The notes under the pieces: generated by a model
Seen by the model: only the letters and a program-made list of their open reading frames with translations
Databases searched by the model: none
What the model was told of the DNA's origin: nothing
Program-made: the position numbers and the translations under genes
Shown here: piece after piece, positions 1 through 5,179 of the stretch
Numbering within the stretch: the stretch's first letter is position 1
Layout of the letters: every line of letters begins with the position of its first letter
Assembly: GCA_902496335.1 (NCBI GenBank)
Contig: CABVAO010000077.1
Span: 1-5,978 of the forward strand
Reading direction: 5' to 3'
Origin: an uncultured Collinsella sp.
GTDB lineage: Bacteria; Actinomycetota; Coriobacteriia; Coriobacteriales; Coriobacteriaceae
Length of the DNA: 5,978 nucleotides

Positions 1-188
1 GCCTGCATACTGGATTTTGGACGAAAGGCAGGCACTATGGGCCGCATCCTGTGGAAAATGAGCGGCTCTTGAGGCGCTGGGGGCTCTTAATCAGGGCTTT
101 CAGCGCAGTTTTGCGCGCCCGCGGGCTCCGGGATGCTGAATACTCCGGAATTTGTACGCCGCCCCCGGGGGTACCTGTGGACAAATAG
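1..188. other. Left-edge segment without a supportable gene
   Basis: No gene is convincing here. Plus-strand frame 3 is open from the left edge to a TAG at 186-188 (about 61 codons, no start visible), so it could be the 3' end of a gene lying outside the window. The predicted peptide is rich in Arg, Pro and Gly and shows no domain I recognise. The segment also contains a CCCCCGGGGG palindrome (162-171), two short inverted repeats (GCCTGC 1-6 with 28-33; GCGCTG 74-79 with 101-106), and two DnaA-box-like 9-mers read on the minus strand (TTTTCCACA at 50-58, TTGTCCACA at 176-184). It may be a non-coding intergenic or repeated sequence. Confidence 0.3.
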
Positions 189-189
189 C

Positions 190-226
190 AACCGCCCCGC
201 CGAAATATGCATTCGGCGGGGCGGTT
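190..226 (-). terminator. GC-rich terminator hairpin after the ABC operon
   Basis: A perfect 15-bp inverted repeat, AACCGCCCCGCCGAA (190-204) with TTCGGCGGGGCGGTT (212-226), encloses a 7-nt loop. It lies about 60 nt beyond the stop codon of the minus-strand permease gene, where an operon terminator is expected. The T tract is short on both strands (GGTTTAT on plus, GGTTGCTATTTG on minus), so it is not an ideal intrinsic terminator and could work in either direction. The stem is too long and too perfect to be chance. Confidence 0.75.
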
Positions 227-285
227 TATGCAATAAAGCGACTGCGGCACGTCGCAGCTCGCTACAACTCGAACCCGAGAACAGG

Positions 286-3051
286 TTACTCGGCGCTCTT
301 GAGGGCGCCGACCATGTCGATCTTGTTGAGCGTTCGGTTGGTGACGAGGTTGACGATAAACGTAAAGACAAAGGAAAGCACTACGGCGAGCACATAACTC
401 AGCGGCTCGACCTCAACGTCAAAGTAGAGCGACGGCATCTGCAGAATGTACGTAAAGCTCTCGGCCAGCAGGCTACCCAGCGGCACGCCCAGCGCGGCGC
501 CAATCGCCGTGAGGATCAACGTCTCCTTGTTGACGTAGTGGTGCACCTCGCCACGGCGGAAGCCCAGCACCTTGATGGTCGCCAGCTCGCGCTCGCGCTC
601 GGAGATGTTGGTGTTGGACAGCGTAAACACCACCACAAACGACAGGCACGCCGCCATAAAGGTCACAAGTACCACGACGGAATTGATGATAGTGAAGTTC
701 GCCTCATAATTTTCCCAATGCTCGGCCGTGCTCGAGATGGTGAGCCAACCGTCGCTCTTAAGCTTCTTGCTAAACGCAATCTGGTCAGAAGATGAGCCCT
801 TAAGCAGCGCAAAGATGCCGTTAAGACGCGCGCTTCGGTCGAACGCGCGCTCATAGGTGCTCTGCGTCATATAGAGCGTGTTGCCCAGATAGTTGAGCGA
901 AATGTCGCTAACCTTGACCTTGGCGACGTTGAGCGACGAATCCTGGACGTGCGCTGTGTCGCCCGGCTGAATCCCCAGCACCAGTTGCGAGCTCTTGCTC
1001 AAGTACACGTCCCCGTCACGCAAGGCGAGCGGTTCTTTGGACTCATCCTCCAGGCGCACGTAGTCACCCAAGTCACCCGTGCGGTCGTCGGGAATCACAA
1101 TGAGCTGTACGGTCTCGCTCTTGCCGCCAAACGTAAAAGTGACGTTGTCGGTCATGATCGGCAGCGTCGAAGTCACGGTCACGTCGGAATCCTTGGCCGC
1201 GCTTCGCTCGTCGAGCGCCGCGCACGTCTGCGTAAAGTCATCGGGATTGGCAACCGCCAGCAGGTCATAGCGCGTGATATGCCCGTACTGTTTGGGCGAA
1301 AGCGCCACCGACGTATCGCGGATGCCCATGCCGCAGATCACGAGCGCCGTGCAGCCGGCGATACCGAAGATGGTCATAAGGGCACGCTTTTTGTAGCGGA
1401 ACAGGTTACGCGCTGCCACCTTGTTCAAAAAGCCCATGCGGTGCCAGATAAAGCCGATGCGCTCAAGCAAGATGCGCGAGCCGGCACGCGGCGCCTTGGG
1501 GCGCATGAGCGAAGCCGGCGTCTCGGCCATCTCGTGGCGGCAGGCGATAATCGTGGCGCCCACCACGCCCACGGCAAACAGCGCAACCGACACGAGCGAC
1601 GACACGATGTCGTACGAAAGCAGCATCTGGGGCAGAGAGTACATGTCATCGAACACCGTAAACAGGAACAGCGGCAGCCCCACAAAGCCGATGATGTTGC
1701 CGAGCACGCCGCCGATCAGACAAGCCCACAGCGCATAGTCCACGTATTTGGACAGGATACGTCCGCGCGAATAGCCGAGCGCCTTGTACAGGCCAATAAG
1801 CGTGCGCTCCTCCTCGACCATGCGGGTGGCGGTGGTGAGGCTGATAAGCACGGCGACGATAAAGAAGATGAACGGGAACACCGTGGCGATGGCCTCAATT
1901 GACGAGCTATCGCTCTCCACGCTCGAGTAGCTTGCGATATTGCCGCGGTCCTGGATGTACCAGGTGCATTCGCCCAGGTCGGAAAGCTCGGCGCGGGCAT
2001 CGGCGAATTGTTGGTCGGCGGCGGCGCGACGCTGGTCCAGGTCGGTCTGCGCTTGCACGCGCTCCTCGCTGCCCTCTGCCATACGGTTGATGTTATCCTG
2101 CTCGATCCCAAAGAGCATGGCGGCCTGACGCTCAGCCGCGTCCAAGCTCGCCGGCGTATCGGCCGTCAGCTCCTGGGCACGCGCTTTCTCGCGCTCGTCG
2201 CGAATCTTCTCGATACTGCCCTTGACCTCGTTAATCCTTGCCGTGTAGGCATCGGAATATGAGTTGAGATCCTTGGCTCCCTCGACGATCACGTGGACCG
2301 CGGAGTAGGAAGAAGATGTCGCGGCATCCTCGCTCACATAGAACTTATAGTCCGCCGCCGAAGCAGCGCGAAAGGCGTTGACTGTCGAGTCGGAGCTCAC
2401 ATCAGTGGGGTCGAGGACCTCGGCCGTAATGGTGTAATCGCTCGTGGCAAACTGGTCCTTAGCGCTTTGGTTCGACGAGCTCGCGTCATTGGCGGCAAAG
2501 CTCACGGTATCGCCGAGCTTTTTGCCCGAAGCCTTCAGGAACTTCGATGTCACCGCAACCTCATCGGCGCTCTCGGGCAAATCGCCGTTCACGAGCACCG
2601 GCTGATCGATGTTCTCCTTGGAGAGACTTTGCACGACCACGCGCTCGCGCGTTGTGCCCACGGCGGTGTAGGCGGTCTCGGTGTAAATGCCCTCGGCCGT
2701 CTCGACGCCGTCGACCTCTTGGATAGCCGCAAGATCGTCGCGCGTAAGGCCATAGGTCGACTGCACGTTAACGTCATAGACATTTTGCTGGTCGAAGTAG
2801 GCATCAACCGAATCACACAGGTCCTCGCAACCCGCCTTAAGGCCGCACATCACGCTCACGCCAAGCGCGGTGATGACCACGATTGACAAAAAGCGCTTAA
2901 GACTGCCTCGGATTGTGCGGTAGATGCCACGGCGAAAAACCGTCGGCACCATATCGTTTGAGCTTTGGGCAGTGCGGTAGGTCGTAAAATCCTGCTCGCG
3001 CTCCGTGTTCTGCGCGTCGCGGCGTAGGCTGTTTTGGCGGTCTTGGTCCAT
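286..3051 (-). CDS. ABC transporter permease with two FtsX modules
   Basis: Membrane subunit of a type VII (MacB/FtsX/LolC-like) ABC system, working with the ATPase encoded just upstream. Counting from the first possible start, there is a cytoplasmic N-terminus of about 55 residues and one membrane helix near 58-75. A large extracytoplasmic domain follows (about 76-390), with a charged helical, probably coiled-coil stretch at about 275-362. Next come three helices (about 392-412, 445-470, 485-507), then a second module: helix about 560-580, extracytoplasmic domain about 581-790, and helices about 792-815, 847-868 and 888-908. Both modules carry the FtsX coupling-helix pattern after their second helix (ALGYSRGRI near 428 and VLGFRRGEV near 832), so the protein is an internal duplication. 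I chose ATG at 3051, 5 nt after the ATPase stop codon. An in-frame GTG at 3063 would overlap the ATPase gene by 7 nt and add four residues. The substrate cannot be read from sequence; export of, or resistance to, a peptide, drug or envelope molecule is plausible. Confidence 0.93.
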   Translation of the reverse strand: MDQDRQNSLRRDAQNTEREQDFTTYRTAQSSNDMVPTVFRRGIYRTIRGSLKRFLSIVVITALGVSVMCGLKAGCEDLCDSVDAYFDQQNVYDVNVQSTYGLTRDDLAAIQEVDGVETAEGIYTETAYTAVGTTRERVVVQSLSKENIDQPVLVNGDLPESADEVAVTSKFLKASGKKLGDTVSFAANDASSSNQSAKDQFATSDYTITAEVLDPTDVSSDSTVNAFRAASAADYKFYVSEDAATSSSYSAVHVIVEGAKDLNSYSDAYTARINEVKGSIEKIRDEREKARAQELTADTPASLDAAERQAAMLFGIEQDNINRMAEGSEERVQAQTDLDQRRAAADQQFADARAELSDLGECTWYIQDRGNIASYSSVESDSSSIEAIATVFPFIFFIVAVLISLTTATRMVEEERTLIGLYKALGYSRGRILSKYVDYALWACLIGGVLGNIIGFVGLPLFLFTVFDDMYSLPQMLLSYDIVSSLVSVALFAVGVVGATIIACRHEMAETPASLMRPKAPRAGSRILLERIGFIWHRMGFLNKVAARNLFRYKKRALMTIFGIAGCTALVICGMGIRDTSVALSPKQYGHITRYDLLAVANPDDFTQTCAALDERSAAKDSDVTVTSTLPIMTDNVTFTFGGKSETVQLIVIPDDRTGDLGDYVRLEDESKEPLALRDGDVYLSKSSQLVLGIQPGDTAHVQDSSLNVAKVKVSDISLNYLGNTLYMTQSTYERAFDRSARLNGIFALLKGSSSDQIAFSKKLKSDGWLTISSTAEHWENYEANFTIINSVVVLVTFMAACLSFVVVFTLSNTNISERERELATIKVLGFRRGEVHHYVNKETLILTAIGAALGVPLGSLLAESFTYILQMPSLYFDVEVEPLSYVLAVVLSFVFTFIVNLVTNRTLNKIDMVGALKSAE

Positions 3052-3056
3052 GGGCG

Positions 3057-3758
3057 CTACCACTCGATCGTCTCGATAGGCACGGGATTTTGCTGGACCG
3101 TCTCGCTCTCCACGCGACCGTTCTTAAAGCGGATCAGGCGATCGGCCATGGGCGCCAGCGCGGAGTTGTGGGTGATGATGATGACCGTAATGCCCTGCTT
3201 GCGGCAAGTGTCCTGCAGCAGCTGCAAGATCTGCTTGCCGGTTTTATAGTCAAGTGCGCCCGTGGGCTCGTCGCACAAAAGCAGCTTGGGGTTCTTTGCC
3301 AGTGCGCGGGCAATGGACACGCGCTGCTGCTCGCCGCCCGAAAGCTGCGCGGGGAAGTTGGCGAGGCGCTCACCCAAGCCAACCTGGCAAAGCGTTTGCT
3401 CGGCATCGAGCGAATCAGGGCAGATTTGCGCCGCAAGCTCAACATTTTCGAGCGCCGTCAGGTTGGGGACCAGATTGTAGAACTGGAAGACAAAGCCGAC
3501 GTCGGCGCGGCGGTATTCCACGAGCTGCGCCTCGTTAGCGGAGCTCACATCGCGCCCGTCCACCGTCACGGTGCCGGAAGTCGCCGTATCCATGCCGCCC
3601 AGAATGTTGAGCGCCGTGGTCTTGCCGGCACCCGAAGCACCCAAAATGATGGCGAGCTCGCCGCGCTCGACCGTAAAGCTCGCGCCGTCGAGTGCGTGAA
3701 TGCGGGCGTCGCCCTCGCCGTATGCCTTGATGACGTCTTTGAATTCGATATAAGCCAT
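3057..3758 (-). CDS. ABC transporter ATP-binding protein (MacB/LolD type)
   Basis: Cytoplasmic ATPase subunit, 233 residues, the usual length for this family. All nucleotide-binding motifs are intact: Walker A GASGAGKTT (40-48), Q-loop Gln92 within VFQFYNLVPNLTALENV (typical of the MacB/LolD/FtsE group), ABC signature LSGGEQQR (139-146), Walker B LLLCDE (159-164), D-loop ALD (168-170) and switch His197 (ITHN). ATP hydrolysis should drive the two-module FtsX permease encoded immediately downstream. The 5-nt gap, or 7-nt overlap with the alternative start, indicates translational coupling in one operon. The start ATG at 3756-3758 is preceded by a modest GGGAA ribosome-binding site. No transcription regulator for the operon lies within the window. 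The family assignment is firm; the substrate is unknown. Confidence 0.96.
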   Translation of the reverse strand: MAYIEFKDVIKAYGEGDARIHALDGASFTVERGELAIILGASGAGKTTALNILGGMDTATSGTVTVDGRDVSSANEAQLVEYRRADVGFVFQFYNLVPNLTALENVELAAQICPDSLDAEQTLCQVGLGERLANFPAQLSGGEQQRVSIARALAKNPKLLLCDEPTGALDYKTGKQILQLLQDTCRKQGITVIIITHNSALAPMADRLIRFKNGRVESETVQQNPVPIETIEW

Positions 3759-3790
3759 CGATCGGTTCCCATCTGGTCGGATAACTCTTT

Positions 3791-3820
3791 AGTATTACCC
3801 ATTTCGCACCGACTAAAAAG
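3791..3820 (-). promoter_or_regulatory. Weak candidate promoter of the ABC operon
   Basis: On the minus strand a TAATACT sequence (3797 to 3791) could be a -10 element about 33 nt before the ATPase start codon. The position 17 nt further upstream (3815-3820) reads CTTTTT, a poor match to TTGACA. The candidate rests mainly on location. The putative -35 position falls inside the end of the 46-nt repeated sequence at 3813-3858. Confidence 0.25.
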
Positions 3821-3858
3821 GGACGGGTTTATTTTGGCAGGTTCTATATGGGGAAACG
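3813..3858 (-). repeat. 46-nt dispersed repeat, copy A
   Basis: Read on the minus strand from 3858 to 3813, this aligns without gaps to the plus strand at 5126-5171, with 40 of 46 positions identical. Shared blocks include CGTTTCCCCA, AACCTGCCAAAA and CCCTTTTT. In copy B the AACCTGCCAAAA block pairs with a downstream TTTTGGCAGGTT. Here the corresponding downstream sequence (TTTTAGTCGGTG, 3818-3807) matches only 8 of 12 positions, so the hairpin is degenerate. This copy lies about 55-100 nt upstream of the ABC ATPase start, on the same strand as that operon, so it could be part of its promoter or leader. Confidence 0.7.
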
Positions 3859-3959
3859 GCAGCTATAGATGAGGCGCCGGGGAGGCAGAGAAATCATCGA
3901 TGGGGTCAGGCCGACCGCCAAACACAACGCACGCATCTCAATCTGTCAGCCAAATCATT

Positions 3960-3973
3960 CGAACAGCTGTTCG
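3960..3973 (+). promoter_or_regulatory. Predicted LexA (SOS) operator
   Basis: CGAACAGCTGTTCG is a perfect 14-bp palindrome that fits the Gram-positive/actinobacterial LexA box CGAAC-N4-GTTCG at every fixed position. It ends 4 nt before the TATAAT box at 3978-3983, so it occupies the -35/-10 spacer, a position where LexA binding would block RNA polymerase. The inner tetranucleotide AGCT is not the preferred alternating purine/pyrimidine form, so affinity is uncertain. Predicted effect: the GyrI-like gene is repressed until DNA damage inactivates LexA. Confidence 0.75.
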
Positions 3974-3977
3974 TTTC

Positions 3978-3983
3978 TATAAT
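3978..3983 (+). promoter_or_regulatory. -10 element of the GyrI-like gene promoter
   Basis: A consensus TATAAT lies 46 nt before the ATG at 4030, predicting a start near 3990 and a leader of about 40 nt. The -35 position at 17-nt spacing (3955-3960, TCATTC) is a weak match to TTGACA. The good -10, poor -35 and overlapping palindromic operator fit a regulated promoter. Confidence 0.65.
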
Positions 3984-4029
3984 ATGATTCCGCTATCTAA
4001 GCAGGCCAATACGCAGAAAGGCGGCCAAC

Positions 4030-4668
4030 ATGGCGTTCGACTTTAAGAAGGAATGCAAGGAGCTCTACAGACCTGCAAGCAAGCCGAGTATCATAACTGT
4101 CCCGCCTATGAGCTACGTTGCCGTTCGCGGAAAGGGCGACCCAAATACCGAAGGTGGCGAGTATCAAAATGCCCTGCCGCTGCTTTACGGCATCGCCTAT
4201 ACCGTCAAGATGTCAAAGAAAGGCTCAAGGAGTATCGAGGGCTATTTCGACTTTGTGGTACCGCCGCTCGAGGGCTTCTGGTGGCAAGACTCCCCGAGCG
4301 GCGACATCGATTATGTACGCAAGGACGATTTCAACTTTATCTCGTGCATCCGCCTGCCCGATTTCGTCACTCAGGATGACTTTGACTGGGCGGTCGCGGA
4401 AGCCACGGCCAAAAAGAAACTGGACTTTTCTGCCGTCGAGCTGCTTAAAGTTGACGAGGGTCTCTGCGTTCAATGCATGCATACCGGACCCTACGACAGC
4501 GAGCCGGCAACCGTAGACGCCATGCATGAATATGCGACCGAGCAGGGCTATGTCCCCGACTTCTCAGACACCCGTTTACATCACGAAATCTATCTTTCCG
4601 ATCCACGCAAGTGTGCGCCGGAGAAACTTAAGACTGTGGTTCGTCATCCTATCAAGCGCGCTGAATAG
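4030..4668 (+). CDS. GyrI-like small-molecule-binding domain protein
   Basis: A 212-residue cytoplasmic protein with no signal peptide or membrane segment, of the stand-alone GyrI-like (SbmC/Rob C-terminal domain fold) family. Visible family features are the N-terminal FDFKKECKELYRP, the strand with VPPMSYVAVRGKGDP (25-39), VPPLEGFWWQ (77-86), the second half-domain with CVQCMHTGPYDSEPATVDAM (146-165), LHHEIYLSDPRK (183-194) and a C-terminal TVVRHPI. No helix-turn-helix precedes it, so it is not an AraC- or MerR-type regulator. Family knowledge: E. coli SbmC/GyrI is SOS-induced and modulates gyrase, and some GyrI-like proteins hydrolyse DNA-alkylating cyclopropanoids such as yatakemycin and CC-1065. 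Which activity applies here is inference. The start is supported by AAAGG at 4017-4021, 8 nt before the ATG. The upstream SOS-type operator suggests induction by DNA damage. The gene is divergent from the ABC operon and convergent with the kinase gene. Confidence 0.93.
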   Translation: MAFDFKKECKELYRPASKPSIITVPPMSYVAVRGKGDPNTEGGEYQNALPLLYGIAYTVKMSKKGSRSIEGYFDFVVPPLEGFWWQDSPSGDIDYVRKDDFNFISCIRLPDFVTQDDFDWAVAEATAKKKLDFSAVELLKVDEGLCVQCMHTGPYDSEPATVDAMHEYATEQGYVPDFSDTRLHHEIYLSDPRKCAPEKLKTVVRHPIKRAE

Positions 4669-4698
4669 CGTGGAGCGTCATTTCACGCGCTAGGTTTT
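4666..4698 (+). terminator. Weak terminator-like hairpin at the GyrI-like stop codon
   Basis: TAGCGTG (4666-4672, including the TAG stop) can pair with the CA and CGCTA parts of 4684-4692, leaving a two-base bulge and an 11-nt loop. GGTTTTAA follows. The stem is short and imperfect, so this is only a candidate; a second candidate lies at 4782-4823. Confidence 0.35.
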
Positions 4699-4741
4699 AA
4701 GCCAGCCAACCAGCCGCCTCCTAGGCTGTCCGGTAATTATC

Positions 4742-4768
4742 TTGACGCGGCCCGTCGCATCTTATAAG
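4742..4768 (+). promoter_or_regulatory. Possible promoter in the convergent intergenic region
   Basis: TTGACG (4742-4747) and TATAAG (4763-4768) each match five of six consensus bases, but the 15-nt spacer is shorter than the preferred 17. If active it would transcribe rightward through the hairpin at 4782-4817 and toward the tandem hairpin array, where no protein gene lies on this strand. Confidence 0.3.
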
Positions 4769-4781
4769 TTTGTTTTGCTAA

Positions 4782-4823
4782 AGCTGGAAAGCCTCTCAAC
4801 GATGCGCAACTCCAGCTCTTTTT
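4782..4823 (+). terminator. Candidate rho-independent terminator
   Basis: AGCTGGA (4782-4788) pairs perfectly with TCCAGCT (4811-4817) around a 22-nt loop, followed at once by CTTTTTC. The T run makes this directional for plus-strand transcripts. It may terminate the GyrI-like gene about 115 nt after its stop codon, or a short transcript from the candidate promoter at 4742-4768. The loop is long, which lowers confidence. Confidence 0.45.
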
Positions 4824-4841
4824 CATTCCGAATAATCAAAA

Positions 4842-5073
4842 TGGGACGCCGTTTCCGCAGATGGTGCCATCCGGAAACGGCGTCCCACTCTAAGGCACTA
4901 TTCTGGGATGCGCTTTCCGCTTGGAGGACCGCTCGGAAACGGCATCCCATTCTGAGGGTCCAAACTGGGATGCCGTTTCCGGAATGCCCTTCTAGCGGAA
5001 AGTGTGTCCCGTCCTGAAGCTTCAAACTGGGACAGAGTTTCCGCTTGGCGCTCCAAGGGGAAAGCATGTCCCA
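4842..5073. repeat. Tandem array of four 62-bp-spaced hairpins
   Basis: Four units start at 4842, 4904, 4966 and 5028, each exactly 62 bp apart. Every unit has a left arm of 16 nt, a 14-nt loop and a right arm of 16 nt; 16-nt spacers separate the units. Left arms: TGGGACGCCGTTTCCG, TGGGATGCGCTTTCCG, TGGGATGCCGTTTCCG, TGGGACAGAGTTTCCG. Right arms start at 4872, 4934, 4996 and 5058 and are the inverted form. Arm identity within a hairpin is 16/16, 14/16, 11/16 (14/16 counting G-U pairs) and 12/16. The outer TGGGA and TTTCC are nearly constant and the middle varies. Loops 1 and 4 contain inner stems (GATGG/CCATC; CTTGG/CCAAG). Spacers 2 and 3 share a CTGARG start and a CAAAC end. The array occupies most of the intergenic region between two convergent genes. 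Reading frames that cross it on both strands are by-products of the repeats, since a 62-bp period is not a multiple of three. It resembles REP/BIME-type elements in design, but I recognise no named family. Confidence 0.9.
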
Positions 5074-5125
5074 TTTCACGGCGTCGTGCCAAGACGCAGC
5101 CGCCGTCCACAGCCTCCCCCACCGG

Positions 5126-5171
5126 CGTTTCCCCAGATAAAACCTGCCAAAACAAACCTGCCCCTTTTTGG
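5126..5171 (+). repeat. 46-nt dispersed repeat, copy B
   Basis: This matches 40 of 46 positions with the minus strand of 3858-3813, without gaps. It contains AAACCTGCC twice in direct orientation (5140-5148 and 5154-5162, 14 nt apart). It overlaps the hairpin at 5139-5179, so here the repeat supplies the left arm and loop of the likely kinase terminator. Confidence 0.7.
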
Positions 5172-5179
5172 CAGGTTTT
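5139..5179 (-). terminator. Terminator hairpin of the histidine kinase gene
   Basis: AAAACCTGCCAAAA (5139-5152) and TTTTGGCAGGTTTT (5166-5179) form a perfect 14-bp inverted repeat with a 13-nt loop. A and T tracts at both stem ends would let it act in both directions. The loop carries another AAACCTGCC (5154-5162), which can pair instead with the same right arm to give a 9-bp stem and 7-nt loop, followed on the minus strand by GTTTT. The TAA stop of the kinase gene (5178-5180 complement) lies at the base of the stem, so termination would come directly after translation ends. Confidence 0.8.

Noticed and set aside
50..184. Replication origin from DnaA-like boxes
   Set aside because: Only two boxes, no AT-rich unwinding region and no dnaA/dnaN neighbours.
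264..279. T-loop-like GGGTTCGAGT on the minus strand just after the permease stop
   Set aside because: The flanks do not form a 5-bp T-stem and there is no acceptor, D or anticodon arm nearby, so it is not a tRNA; it is only a small CTCG/CGAG hairpin.
290..311. Inverted repeat TCGGCGC/GCGCCGA at the 3' end of the permease gene
   Set aside because: It lies inside the coding sequence and lacks a T tract; the stronger hairpin at 190-226 is the better terminator.
133..795. Long plus-strand open frame of 220 codons, and another at 949-1902 (317 codons)
   Set aside because: Both lie antisense to the FtsX permease gene, are rich in Arg and His as expected of antisense frames in GC-rich genes, and show no domain.
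3090..3872. Plus-strand open frame of 260 codons
   Set aside because: It is antisense to an ABC ATPase gene with every motif intact, so it is a shadow.
4842..5073. CRISPR array
   Set aside because: The repeated unit is an inverted 16-mer alternating in orientation. Loops and spacers are too short (14-16 nt), spacers resemble each other, and no cas gene is present.
5078..5106. Imperfect hairpin (ACGGCG with CGCCGT, inner GCGTC with GACGC)
   Set aside because: The two stems overlap, no T tract follows and it does not match the array arms well, so it is not listed as a separate element. A decayed fifth left arm at 5090-5105 matches only 9 of 16 positions.
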